Origin: Spirochaetia bacterium
Lineage (GTDB): Bacteria > Spirochaetota > Spirochaetia > Treponematales > Treponemataceae
Length of the DNA stretch: 11,793 bases
Direction: 5' to 3'
Assembly: GCA_900770075.1 (NCBI GenBank)
Contig: CAAGIZ010000086.1
Coordinates: forward strand, 1-11,793
A program made the translations under genes and the position numbers. The notes beneath the pieces are model-generated. The model ran no database searches, was not told where the DNA came from, and worked only from the letters and a program-made list of their open reading frames with translations. Numbering within the stretch: position 1 is the first letter of the stretch; each line of letters begins with the position of its first letter. Positions 1-6,240 of the stretch are shown in pieces.

Positions 1-92
1 CAAAAGGAAAACGTATTTTTGGACCAGTTGCACGTGAACTTCGTGATATGGATTTCATGAAGATTGTTTCGCTTGCTCCAGAAGTGCTGTAA
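1..92 (+). CDS. rplN: Large ribosomal subunit protein uL14, C-terminal end (partial)
   Basis: This is the last 29 codons of an open frame that enters from the left edge; the frame starts at base 3 and ends with TAA at 90-92. The visible residues, KGKRIFGPVARELR then DFMKIVSLAPEVL, are the conserved C-terminus of uL14. That protein sits at the subunit interface of the 50S particle, near uL19 and 16S rRNA bridge elements. Its position directly before rplX is the standard spc-operon order. The stop codon is part of the next gene's Shine-Dalgarno sequence (TAAGGAG), so termination here and initiation at rplX are probably coupled. The 5' part of the gene lies outside the window. Confidence 0.95.
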   Translation, partial: KGKRIFGPVARELRDMDFMKIVSLAPEVL

Positions 93-103
93 GGAGAATC
101 AAT

Positions 104-418
104 ATGGAAAAGAAATTTAAAATCCGTAAAGACGATACCGTACAGGTAATCGCTGGAAAAGACAAAGGCAAGCGTGGTTCTGTTGTTCGCATAATTGCTA
201 AAAAAGACGCTGTGATTGTATCCGGTGTTAATATGGTAAAAAAAGCAATGAAAAAGCGCAGTCAGCAGGATCAGGGTGGAATCGCTGAAATCGAAGCTCC
301 GCTTAACATTTCAAATGTTGCGATCGTGTGCAAAAAATGCGGTCCAACTAAAATTGGATTCAAAATTGACGGCGACAAGAAAACTCGTGTCTGCCGCAAG
401 TGTGGAGAAGCACTGTAA
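104..418 (+). CDS. rplX: Large ribosomal subunit protein uL24, zinc-ribbon form
   Basis: This 104-aa protein is an early-assembly 50S protein that binds near the 5' end of 23S rRNA. A KOW motif lies at about residues 10-30 (VQVIAGKDKGKRGSVV). The C-terminal half has two CxxC pairs, C76/C79 and C97/C100, separated by a PTKIGFK segment. This is the zinc-ribbon layout found in many uL24 proteins and lost in others. AAGGAG at 91-96 is well placed for the ATG at 104. The stop TAA overlaps the rplE start ATG by one base (TAATG at 416-420), so the two genes should be translationally coupled. Length and sequence are normal for the family. Confidence 0.97.
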   Translation: MEKKFKIRKDDTVQVIAGKDKGKRGSVVRIIAKKDAVIVSGVNMVKKAMKKRSQQDQGGIAEIEAPLNISNVAIVCKKCGPTKIGFKIDGDKKTRVCRKCGEAL

Positions 419-969
419 TGGATAAGTACGTACCACGGCTTAAGAAAGTCTATAAGGACACTATCGCCCCTGAGCTCTTCAAAGAACTCGGTTATACATC
501 CGTAATGCAGATTCCTGCTATCAAAAAAGTAGTAGTAAGCATGGGTGTTGGCGAAGCTCTCACTAACAAGAAACTCCTTGATGCCGCAGTAACTGATTTA
601 ACTCAGATTACTGGACAGCATGCTGTTAAAACGAAGGCTAGAAAGAGTATTGCTAACTTTAAACTTCGTGAGGGCAATGAAGTTGGTGTAATGGTAACAT
701 TGCGCGGTAACATTATGTATGAATTTTTGGACCGCCTTATCAATGTTGCATTACCTCGTGTAAAGGATTTCCGCGGAATTAAGGCAACTGGTTTTGATGG
801 ACACGGAAATTTCTCTCTTGGTATTACAGAACAGATTATCTTCCCGGAAATTGACTTCGATAAAATCGTTAAGATTGCCGGTATGAACATCTCGATTGTA
901 ACAAGCGCTCGCACAGATGCAGAAGCTCGTGCATTGCTTACCAAGTTCAATATGCCTTTCAGAAAGTAG
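418..969 (+). CDS. rplE: Large ribosomal subunit protein uL5
   Basis: The 183-aa product is uL5, which binds 5S rRNA in the 50S central protuberance and contacts P-site tRNA. Family motifs are clear: KKVVVSMGVGEA near the N-terminus, the RGNIMYEFLDRLINVALPRV segment, the NFSLGITEQIIFPEIDFDKI segment and the C-terminal TSARTDAEARALLTKFNMPF. I chose ATG 418, which overlaps the rplX stop as TAATG and has GGAG at 404-407. An in-frame ATG at 400 would add six residues (MWRSTV) that do not resemble uL5 and would lie inside rplX. In enterobacteria the S8 repressor site is around the start of this gene; I did not identify an equivalent structure here. Confidence 0.97.
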   Translation: MDKYVPRLKKVYKDTIAPELFKELGYTSVMQIPAIKKVVVSMGVGEALTNKKLLDAAVTDLTQITGQHAVKTKARKSIANFKLREGNEVGVMVTLRGNIMYEFLDRLINVALPRVKDFRGIKATGFDGHGNFSLGITEQIIFPEIDFDKIVKIAGMNISIVTSARTDAEARALLTKFNMPFRK

Positions 970-979
970 GTGAGGAACA

Positions 980-1165
980 ATGGCTAAGAAATCAATGGTT
1001 ATCAAAGCAAATCGCACACCTAAGTATAGCACTCGCCGCTATAACAGATGTCAGATTTGTGGTCGTCCACGCGGTTATTTGCGCAAATTCAAAATTTGCC
1101 GTATCTGTTTCCGCAAGTTAGCAAGTGAAGGCCTTTTGCCAGGCGTAACAAAATCAAGTTGGTAG
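980..1165 (+). CDS. rpsN: Small ribosomal subunit protein uS14, zinc-binding type (S14 type Z)
   Basis: This 61-aa protein is the short, zinc-containing form of uS14, a 3'-domain 30S head protein needed for late assembly. The zinc ligands are visible as C24-x2-C27 and C40-x2-C43, in CQICGRPRGYLRKFKICRIC. The longer cysteine-free form of about 100 aa found in many proteobacteria is not what is encoded here. GAGGAA at 972-977 is a good ribosome binding site. The gene follows rplE after 10 bases and precedes rpsH by 15 bases, the standard spc order. The symbol rpsZ is sometimes used for this form. Confidence 0.97.
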   Translation: MAKKSMVIKANRTPKYSTRRYNRCQICGRPRGYLRKFKICRICFRKLASEGLLPGVTKSSW

Positions 1166-1180
1166 TGGAGGAGAAAGAAT

Positions 1181-1579
1181 ATGAGTACATCAGACCCAAT
1201 AGCAGACATGCTCACTAAGGTTCGTAATGCTGTTCAGGCTCGCCACGAAAAAGTAGATGTTTCTACATCAAAACTTAAGCTTGAAATTGTTAAGATCCTT
1301 AAAACAGAAGGTTATATTAAAAACTTCAAGAAAGTTCAGGAAGACGGTCATTCCATCATCCGCATTTTCTTGAAGTATGATGAAGCAAATGCACCGGTTA
1401 TCCACGGAATTGAAAAAATCTCAACTCCAGGACGTCGCATTTATTCTGGCTATAAAGAGTTGCCTCGTGTTCTTAACGGATATGGTACACTCATCGTTTC
1501 AACTTCTTCTGGCGTAACAACCGGAAAAAAAGCAAGTGAAAAGATGGTTGGCGGCGAACTCGTTTGCAAAGTTTGGTAA
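1181..1579 (+). CDS. rpsH: Small ribosomal subunit protein uS8
   Basis: The 132-aa product is uS8, a primary binder of helix 21 in the central domain of 16S rRNA and, in E. coli, the translational repressor of the spc operon. The N-terminus (SDPIADMLTKVRNA) is typical. The C-terminal signature is present but divergent: the usual STS-x-G-(I/V)-MTDREAR block reads STSSGVTTGKKASEK here, while the terminal GGELVCKVW fits the family. A near-perfect Shine-Dalgarno GGAGGAG at 1167-1173 precedes ATG 1181. Whether it autoregulates this operon cannot be told from the sequence. The lower match in the C-terminal block is still compatible with a functional uS8, since the open frame is intact and full length. 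Confidence 0.96.
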   Translation: MSTSDPIADMLTKVRNAVQARHEKVDVSTSKLKLEIVKILKTEGYIKNFKKVQEDGHSIIRIFLKYDEANAPVIHGIEKISTPGRRIYSGYKELPRVLNGYGTLIVSTSSGVTTGKKASEKMVGGELVCKVW

Positions 1580-1591
1580 TAGGAGGAAGAG

Positions 1592-2131
1592 ATGTCAAAG
1601 ATCGGTAAGCTTCCTGTTGCTATTCCTGCAGGAGTTACAGTTACAGTTAATCCCGGAGAAATTGTTGTAAAGGGACCTAAGGGTGAACTTAAACAGCATG
1701 TAAATGACAAAGTTAAGTTTGAAGTAAAAGACGGAGAACTTACAGTTTCGCCGGTTGATGAATCAAAAGCTGCCGGTGCAGCACACGGTCTTTATCGTGC
1801 ATTGGTTCACAATATGGTTACTGGTGTTACACAGGGATTTTCAAAGTCGCTGGTTATCACTGGTGTAGGTTATCGTGCTGAAGTTCAGGGAAAAAACCTT
1901 GTAATGAACCTTGGTTATTCTTCTGACTTTATCGCAATAATTCCGGAAGGTCTTACTGTTACGACAGATGCTAACGGTAATGTTACTATCAGTGGTATTG
2001 ACAAGCAGTTGGTTGGTGAATTTGCTTCGCAGATTCGCAAGCTTCGTCTCCCTGAACCTTACAAAGGAAAGGGAATTCGTTACAGCAACGAAGTTATCAG
2101 ACGCAAAGTCGGAAAGACTGGCGTAAAATAA
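1592..2131 (+). CDS. rplF: Large ribosomal subunit protein uL6
   Basis: The product is 179 aa, the normal length for uL6, a two-domain 50S protein near the sarcin-ricin loop and the factor-binding site. The N-terminal MSKIGKLPVAIPAGVTV and the C-terminal LPEPYKGKGIRYSNEVIRRK with KVGKTGVK are the diagnostic ends of the family. AGGAGG at 1581-1586 precedes ATG 1592. The stop TAA is followed at once by GG (TAAGGTG), so it merges with the ribosome binding site of rplR, which starts 10 bases downstream. Nothing is unusual about the coding sequence. Confidence 0.97.
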   Translation: MSKIGKLPVAIPAGVTVTVNPGEIVVKGPKGELKQHVNDKVKFEVKDGELTVSPVDESKAAGAAHGLYRALVHNMVTGVTQGFSKSLVITGVGYRAEVQGKNLVMNLGYSSDFIAIIPEGLTVTTDANGNVTISGIDKQLVGEFASQIRKLRLPEPYKGKGIRYSNEVIRRKVGKTGVK

Positions 2132-2141
2132 GGTGTAGCGT

Positions 2142-2504
2142 ATGTTAAAGAAACTTAATGATAAAGCAAGAAAGCGCCTTCATCGTAAGGTTCACATCCG
2201 TAAGTCAGTTTACGGAACAGCTGCCCGTCCACGCTTAACAGTAACACGCAGCAACTGCAACCTTTACGCTCAGGTTATTAATGATGACGAAGGTGTGACA
2301 CTTGCTTCTATTTCTACTTTGGAAAAAGAGTTTGCTGATTTGAAGCCTAATACTGAAGGTGCAGCAAAACTTGGTGAAGCATTTGGAAAACGTCTTCAGG
2401 ATAAAAAAATTACAACTGTAGTTTTTGACCGCAACGGATATCTGTATCATGGTGTTGTAAAGGCACTCGCAGATGGAACCCGCAAAGCAGGTATCATTTT
2501 CTAG
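2142..2504 (+). CDS. rplR: Large ribosomal subunit protein uL18
   Basis: The 120-aa product is uL18, which binds 5S rRNA and with uL5 holds it in the central protuberance. Visible family features are the basic N-terminus (KARKRLHRKVHIRKSVYGT), the ARPRLTVTRSNCNLYAQVI strand segment, and the C-terminal VVFDRNGYLYHGVVKALADG followed by RKAGI. The start ATG 2142 has only a modest Shine-Dalgarno (AAGGTG), built from the rplF stop region. Its own stop TAG is part of TAGGAG, the rpsE ribosome binding site. It sits between rplF and rpsE as in most bacteria. Confidence 0.96.
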   Translation: MLKKLNDKARKRLHRKVHIRKSVYGTAARPRLTVTRSNCNLYAQVINDDEGVTLASISTLEKEFADLKPNTEGAAKLGEAFGKRLQDKKITTVVFDRNGYLYHGVVKALADGTRKAGIIF

Positions 2505-2513
2505 GAGAGTCTA

Positions 2514-3029
2514 ATGGAACGCCAGAACAAGTTCGAAAAAGAAAGAGAACAGAAAGAATTCGTTGAAAAACTTGTTAGACTGAATCGTACTGCAAAAACT
2601 GTAAAAGGTGGACGCCGTATGTCATTCTCAGCTCTCACAGTTGTAGGCGATGGAAAAGGTCGTGTAGGATATGGATTTGGTAAGGCCAATGACGTATCTG
2701 AAGCTATCAGAAAGAGTATTGACCGTGCAAAGAGAAACCTCATTACTGTTCCAGTAAAGAATGGTACTCTTCCACACGATATTCTTGGAAAATACAAGAG
2801 TTCATCAATCCTTCTTAAACCAGCTTGTGCCGGTACTGGAATCATCGCAGGTGGTCCGGTTCGTGCAATCATGGAATCTATTGGTGCAACCGATGTAATT
2901 TCTAAGTCTTTGGGTTCTTCAAGCCCAGTCAATGTAGTTCGTGCAACCTTTGAAGCTCTTGAAGGTCTTATGGACGCAAAAGTTGTTGCATCAAACAGAG
3001 GTAAATCTCTGCAGGAAATGTGGGGTTAA
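2514..3029 (+). CDS. rpsE: Small ribosomal subunit protein uS5
   Basis: This 171-aa protein is uS5, a 30S protein at the mRNA entry channel that affects decoding accuracy. The N-terminal double-stranded-RNA-binding-like S5 domain is seen in VRLNRTAKTVKGGRRMSFSA and VVGDGKGRVGYGFGKA, the loop region where spectinomycin-resistance changes occur in other bacteria; no obvious resistance change can be asserted here. The C-terminal domain has LLKPACAGTGIIAGGPVRAI and the KSLGSSSPVNVVRATFEAL block. The ribosome binding site TAGGAG overlaps the rplR stop. The stop TAA at 3027-3029 is two bases from the rpmD start. Confidence 0.97.
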   Translation: MERQNKFEKEREQKEFVEKLVRLNRTAKTVKGGRRMSFSALTVVGDGKGRVGYGFGKANDVSEAIRKSIDRAKRNLITVPVKNGTLPHDILGKYKSSSILLKPACAGTGIIAGGPVRAIMESIGATDVISKSLGSSSPVNVVRATFEALEGLMDAKVVASNRGKSLQEMWG

Positions 3030-3031
3030 TC

Positions 3032-3217
3032 ATGGCTAAAAAAATCAAGGTAACTCTCGTAAAAAGTACGATTGGTCAGAAACCGGCTAAGGTAGCAACA
3101 GTTCGCAGCCTTGGTCTTAAAAAGATTAACTCTTCAAACACATTGGAAGCAACTCCAGCTGTTCTTGGAATGGCTGAAGCTGTGGCACACCTGATTACTA
3201 TCGAGGAAGTAAAATAA
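3032..3217 (+). CDS. rpmD: Large ribosomal subunit protein uL30
   Basis: The 61-aa product is uL30, a small 50S protein present in many but not all bacteria. MAKKIKVTLVKSTIGQK and the VRSLGLKKINSS segment are diagnostic (the family reads VTLVKSxIGxxxxxxxTVRxLGL). I chose ATG 3032. An in-frame GTG at 3020 would add MGLI from inside the rpsE end and is not typical. The ribosome binding site is weak (a GGGG run at 3022-3025, seven bases before the ATG), so translation may depend on ribosomes finishing rpsE. The TAA stop overlaps the rplO ATG by one base (TAATG, 3215-3219). Confidence 0.94.
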   Translation: MAKKIKVTLVKSTIGQKPAKVATVRSLGLKKINSSNTLEATPAVLGMAEAVAHLITIEEVK

Positions 3218-3681
3218 TGTCTGATTTCGTATTGAGCGCACCACAGGGTGCTAACAAGAAAAAGCGCATTGTTGGCCGCGGTTCTTCTTCAGGTCGTGGA
3301 ACAACTGCAGGTAAGGGAAATAAGGGACAGCAGTCTCGTTCCGGTGGAAAAACATACGTTGGTTTTGAAGGCGGTCAGATGCCTCTTTACCGTCGTATTG
3401 CCCATCGCGGTTTCTCTAATTACCCATTCAAGAAAGAGTATTCAGTTGTAAACGTTACTCTTCTTGAAGAAAAGTATTCAGACGGCGATACAGTAAACAA
3501 GGAAAGTCTTCTTGAGAAGGGACTTGTTGCTAAAGCTAATGCTTTGGTAAAAGTTCTTGGTACTGGTGATTTAACAAAAAAACTTACTGTTGAAGTAGAT
3601 AAGGTTTCTGCATCTGCAAAAGCTAAGATTGAAAAGGCAGGCGGTTCTGTTAAAGAAGCTGCTGAAGCAAAGGCTAACTAA
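3217..3681 (+). CDS. rplO: Large ribosomal subunit protein uL15
   Basis: This 154-aa protein is uL15, a late-assembly 50S protein contacting several 23S rRNA domains. The glycine- and arginine-rich extended N-terminus (RGSSSGRGTTAGKGNKGQQ, then SRSGG) and the FEGGQMPLYRRIAHRGFSN block are diagnostic. The C-terminus ends with the usual KAGGSVKEA followed by a short Ala/Glu/Lys tail (AEAKAN). The start overlaps the rpmD stop, and secY follows after 20 bases with GGAG at 3692-3695. The rplO-secY pairing is one of the most conserved in bacteria. Confidence 0.97.
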   Translation: MSDFVLSAPQGANKKKRIVGRGSSSGRGTTAGKGNKGQQSRSGGKTYVGFEGGQMPLYRRIAHRGFSNYPFKKEYSVVNVTLLEEKYSDGDTVNKESLLEKGLVAKANALVKVLGTGDLTKKLTVEVDKVSASAKAKIEKAGGSVKEAAEAKAN

Positions 3682-3701
3682 AATAAGTACCGGAGACACA
3701 C

Positions 3702-5036
3702 ATGGCAAACAATCCGATTGTAAACATGTTTAGAATTAAAGAGCTGAGAAATCGTTTGCTCTTTACATTGGCTATTCTTGCAATATTCCGTCTTGGCTGC
3801 GTGCTGACAATTCCTGGAATAAATGCTGGAGTACTCGTTGAATACTTCAACAATCTTGCAAAGAACGGCGAAAACGCATTTGCAAGCTACATGGACTTTT
3901 TTGCCGGTGGTGCATTCTCTAATTTCTCTGTGTTCATGCTTGGTGTAATGCCTTACATTTCAACACAGATTATTTTGCAGCTGGCGCTGATTATCTTTCC
4001 ATCCCTTAAACGCATCGTTCAGGAGGATGGAGGACAGCGCAAATTTGCAGCGTGGACTAGAATAGGTACGGTTTTCGTATGTCTTATTCAGTCTGCAGCT
4101 GTAACGGTTTATGCAAACAGTATTCCGGGAGCAATCGTTCTTGAGAGTGGTGTTGCGTTCAGGCTGCTTGCAATGCTTACTGTTACTACAGGTGCCATGA
4201 TTACTGTCTGGCTTGGTGATCAGATTACTGCTCACGGTATTGGAAATGGAATTTCGATTCTCATTTTTGCAGGTATCGTAGCACGTCTTCCTCATGCTGT
4301 GATTGAACTGGTTCAGAAGGTTCGCAGTAATGAAATCAACGCTGTTGCAGTTATCGTGGTAATTTTGATGTTCTTCGGAATTATTGCACTTGTAGTTTAC
4401 GAACAGTCCGGCGAACGTAAAATCCCTGTACACTATGCTAAGCGCGTAGTTGGACGGAAAATGTACGGTGGACAGAGTACTTATATTCCATTCAAAATCA
4501 ATCCGTCGGGAGTTATTCCTGTAATTTTTGCATCATCATTTTTGACTTTCCCGCTCCAGATTGTTTCAAGCATTGGTGCCAGTAAGGCTTCTGCGACTTG
4601 GGTTTCAAAACTCTCGTATATATTGCAGCCGACTGGAATCACATATAATGTTTTGCTGGTTCTTTTGATTATTTTCTTTGCATACTTCTACACACAGGTA
4701 ACCCTGAACCCCACAGAAATCGCAAAAAATATCAGAGAGAACGGCGGTTCCATTCCAGGAATTCGTACTGACAAAACAGAAGAATACATGCAGAAGGTTT
4801 TAAACCGTCTTGTATTGCCTGGTTCAATTTATCTTGCTGCAATTGCAGTATTGCCAACGATTATCCAGATTGCATTTAAGTTTCCACAGTCAATTGCAAT
4901 GTTGATGGGTGGTACTTCTCTGTTGATTTTGGTAGGCGTAGACCTTGATACGATGAGTCAGGTTGAAGCACTTCTTAAGATGCACCATTCTGAAGGTCTT
5001 GTTAAGAAGGGTAAATTACGTTCAAGAAATTTGTAA
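3702..5036 (+). CDS. secY: Protein translocase channel subunit SecY
   Basis: The 444-aa product is SecY, the ten-helix pore of the SecYEG translocon in the inner membrane, which passes unfolded preproteins with SecA and inserts membrane proteins. The N-terminus (MFRIKELRNRLLFTL at about 9-23) leads into helix 1. Hydrophobic segments are visible at about 18-38, 72-98, 119-139, 152-172, 181-198, 212-233, 269-288, 316-335, 371-391 and 396-414. The cytoplasmic loop GERKIPVHYAKRVVGRKMYG (about 237-256) and the loop with NPTEIAKNIRENGGSIPGIR (336-355) are SecA/ribosome contact regions. The C-terminal DLDTMSQVEALL and GLVKKGKLRSR are conserved. Its gene is the last of the tightly packed block; no adk, map or infA follows. 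Confidence 0.98.
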   Translation: MANNPIVNMFRIKELRNRLLFTLAILAIFRLGCVLTIPGINAGVLVEYFNNLAKNGENAFASYMDFFAGGAFSNFSVFMLGVMPYISTQIILQLALIIFPSLKRIVQEDGGQRKFAAWTRIGTVFVCLIQSAAVTVYANSIPGAIVLESGVAFRLLAMLTVTTGAMITVWLGDQITAHGIGNGISILIFAGIVARLPHAVIELVQKVRSNEINAVAVIVVILMFFGIIALVVYEQSGERKIPVHYAKRVVGRKMYGGQSTYIPFKINPSGVIPVIFASSFLTFPLQIVSSIGASKASATWVSKLSYILQPTGITYNVLLVLLIIFFAYFYTQVTLNPTEIAKNIRENGGSIPGIRTDKTEEYMQKVLNRLVLPGSIYLAAIAVLPTIIQIAFKFPQSIAMLMGGTSLLILVGVDLDTMSQVEALLKMHHSEGLVKKGKLRSRNL

Positions 5037-5169
5037 AATTTTAAGAAATTTTATAGAATTTCTATAGAACAACAAAGGGAATTTGTGTTACATTATATAA
5101 CCCGAATTGTAATTCATTGCGAATTGCCATGATTCGGGTTAATATCATGCATTCCCTAGGGGGACTTTT
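5037..5169 (+). promoter_or_regulatory. Structured secY-rpmJ intergenic region with inverted repeats and a possible promoter
   Basis: This 133-base gap is much larger than its neighbours. It contains AGAAATT(5044-5050)/AATTTCT(5057-5063) and the overlapping palindrome TATAGAA-T-TTCTATA at 5052-5066, which could be alternative hairpins or a protein site. Further on is a perfect 10-bp inverted repeat, TAACCCGAAT (5098-5107) with ATTCGGGTTA (5132-5141), enclosing a second stem AATTC/GAATT (5111-5115/5121-5125). A weak promoter-like pair, TTGCGA (5117-5122) and TAATAT (5140-5145) with 17 bases between, overlaps the large stem. An SD-like AGGGGG at 5158-5163 precedes rpmJ and lies inside TCCC-TAGG-GGGA, so it might be partly paired. 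Inference: a regulatory junction, either a promoter with operator or a ribosomal-protein leader. Confidence 0.5.
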
Positions 5170-5283
5170 ATGAAAGTACGAACCAGCGTAAAGCCCATCT
5201 GCGATAAGTGCAAGGTTATAAAAAGAAACGGTGTAATCCGCATTATTTGTACTAACCCGAAACATAAGCAGAGACAGGGTTGA
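5170..5283 (+). CDS. rpmJ: Large ribosomal subunit protein bL36, zinc form
   Basis: This 37-aa protein is the smallest ribosomal protein, bL36, which organises 23S rRNA near the GTPase-associated region. The sequence starts MKVRTSVKPICDKCKVIKR and has the zinc ligands C11-x2-C14, C27 and H32 (the CCCH form). AGGGGG at 5158-5163 is the ribosome binding site for ATG 5170. The TGA stop is fused to the next Shine-Dalgarno (TGAGGAG), and rpsM starts 10 bases later. Presence directly before rpsM is the common bacterial order, but here infA, map and adk are missing between secY and rpmJ. Confidence 0.96.
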   Translation: MKVRTSVKPICDKCKVIKRNGVIRIICTNPKHKQRQG

Positions 5284-5293
5284 GGAGTAACAG

Positions 5294-5665
5294 ATGGCTC
5301 GAATTGCGGGAGTTGACCTCCCAAATAAACACGTCGTTGTTGCATTGACTTATATTTACGGTATCGGTCGTTCATCTGCAAAAGCGATTTGCGAAAAAAC
5401 AAAGATTGATCCTACCAAGATGATGAATGATCTTGATCAGGATGAGCAGGCTAAACTTCGCACTGTAATCGATGAAGAATACAAGGTTGAAGGACATCTT
5501 CGCTCAGAAATCGGTCTTAACATTAAACGTCTTATGGACATCGGTTGCTATCGTGGTCTTCGTCACCGCAAAGGTTTGCCAGTTCGTGGTCAGCGCACAC
5601 GTACTAATTCACGTACTCGCAAAGGTAAGAAGAAGACAGTTGCTAACAAGAAAAAGGCTGTCTGA
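5294..5665 (+). CDS. rpsM: Small ribosomal subunit protein uS13
   Basis: The 123-aa product is uS13, a 30S head protein that forms intersubunit bridges to the 50S and whose C-terminal tail reaches the P-site tRNA. The N-terminal MARIAGVDLPNKHVVVALTY and the YGIGRSSAKAI helix-two-turn-helix are typical. The middle HLRSEIGLNIKRLMDIGCYR and the C-terminal GLRHRKGLPVRGQRTRTNSR followed by TRKGKKKTVANKKK are diagnostic. GAGGAG at 5282-5287 precedes ATG 5294. rpsK follows after 20 bases. Confidence 0.97.
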   Translation: MARIAGVDLPNKHVVVALTYIYGIGRSSAKAICEKTKIDPTKMMNDLDQDEQAKLRTVIDEEYKVEGHLRSEIGLNIKRLMDIGCYRGLRHRKGLPVRGQRTRTNSRTRKGKKKTVANKKKAV

Positions 5666-5685
5666 TAGGACGGAGGATTTAATTA

Positions 5686-6066
5686 ATGGCTACCGTAAAG
5701 AAACGAAAGGAAAAGAAGAGCGTATACGAAGGAAACGTATATATCCAGGCTACGTTCAACAATACTATCGTAACAATTACAGACTTGAATGGAAATGCTC
5801 TTTCTTGGGCATCTTCTGGCGGACTTGGTTTCCGTGGAGCAAAGAAGTCTACACCATTTGCTGCACAGACAGTTACAGAAACAGCTGTTCAGAAAGCAGT
5901 AAGCTATGGATTGCGTGAAGTGCACGTGTTTGTAAAAGGACCAGGAATGGGACGTGAAAACGCTGTTCGCGCTCTTGGTGCTTTGGGACTTAAGGTAAAA
6001 TCAATTTCTGATGTTACTCCAATCCCACACAATGGTTGTCGTCCGCGCAAGACTCGCCGTATGTAG
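5686..6066 (+). CDS. rpsK: Small ribosomal subunit protein uS11
   Basis: The 126-aa product is uS11, a 30S platform protein near the E site and the path of the mRNA. Signatures are the N-terminal ATFNNTIVTITDLNGNALSW (about residues 22-41), the SSGGLGFRGAKKSTPFAAQ block and the C-terminal VKSISDVTPIPHNGCRPRKT followed by RRM. The basic N-terminal segment (KKRKEKKSVYEG) is normal. GGAGG at 5672-5676 precedes ATG 5686. The next gene in many bacteria, rpsD, is absent; rpoA comes next after a 174-base gap with a terminator and a promoter, so rpsK probably ends a transcript. Confidence 0.97.
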   Translation: MATVKKRKEKKSVYEGNVYIQATFNNTIVTITDLNGNALSWASSGGLGFRGAKKSTPFAAQTVTETAVQKAVSYGLREVHVFVKGPGMGRENAVRALGALGLKVKSISDVTPIPHNGCRPRKTRRM

Positions 6067-6079
6067 AATAAACGATGAG

Positions 6080-6119
6080 AATGGATGTTCTTTGCAATGT
6101 CCATTTTTGTTGTTTTTTT
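6080..6119 (+). terminator. Intrinsic terminator or attenuator after rpsK
   Basis: AATGGATGTT (6080-6089) pairs with AATGTCCATT (6096-6105), giving ten pairs of which two are G-U, around the loop CTTTGC. A U-rich tract follows (TTTTTGTTGTTTTTTT, ending at 6119). The stem is AT-rich, so termination may be partial. It lies 14 bases after the rpsK stop and upstream of the rpoA promoter, which fits a transcript boundary or an attenuator that lowers rpoA expression relative to the ribosomal genes. Confidence 0.75.
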
Positions 6120-6146
6120 GCATTTACAGTCAGTAATAGTTAGGTT

Positions 6147-6174
6147 TTGACCGGATTTCCGGAAAATTTATAAA
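6147..6174 (+). promoter_or_regulatory. Promoter for rpoA-rplQ-zinc-ribbon unit
   Basis: TTGACC (6147-6152) and TATAAA (6169-6174) are separated by 16 bases and are close to the sigma-70/sigma-A consensus. The spacer contains the inverted repeat CCGGA-TT-TCCGG (6151-6162), which overlaps the -35 box. The predicted start is near 6181, giving a leader of about 60 bases before rpoA. Its position immediately after a terminator supports a real promoter. The symmetrical spacer could be a repressor or activator site, but this is inference. Confidence 0.7.
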
Positions 6175-6182
6175 AGATGACA

Positions 6183-6221
6183 GGTCTTAAGACCCGTCGT
6201 TATTCAGGCTCGTTGTTGAGC
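6183..6221 (+). promoter_or_regulatory. Hairpins in the rpoA 5' leader
   Basis: GGTCTTAAGACC (6183-6194) is a perfect 12-base palindrome just after the predicted transcription start; in RNA it gives a four-pair stem with a UUAA loop at the 5' end. A second small stem, GCTC (6208-6211) with GAGC (6218-6221), comes next and is followed by an A-rich stretch and AGGAG (6231-6235). Possible roles are protection of the 5' end, an operator at +3 to +14, or a binding site for translational control of rpoA. The sequence alone does not decide between them. Confidence 0.45.
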
Positions 6222-6240
6222 GTAAAAAAAAGGAGTTCAG

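Noticed and set aside
400..417. Upstream ATG for rplE at 400
   Set aside because: It would add MWRSTV, unlike the uL5 N-terminus, and would place the start inside rplX. ATG 418 forms the usual TAATG overlap with a Shine-Dalgarno at the right distance.
603..1032. Minus-strand open frames opposite rplE and other ribosomal genes
   Set aside because: The sense frames encode highly conserved ribosomal proteins. The antisense translations have no recognisable features and no initiation signals.
3020..3031. GTG start for rpmD at 3020
   Set aside because: It adds MGLI, which is not part of uL30. The MAKKIKVTLVKS start at 3032 matches the family.
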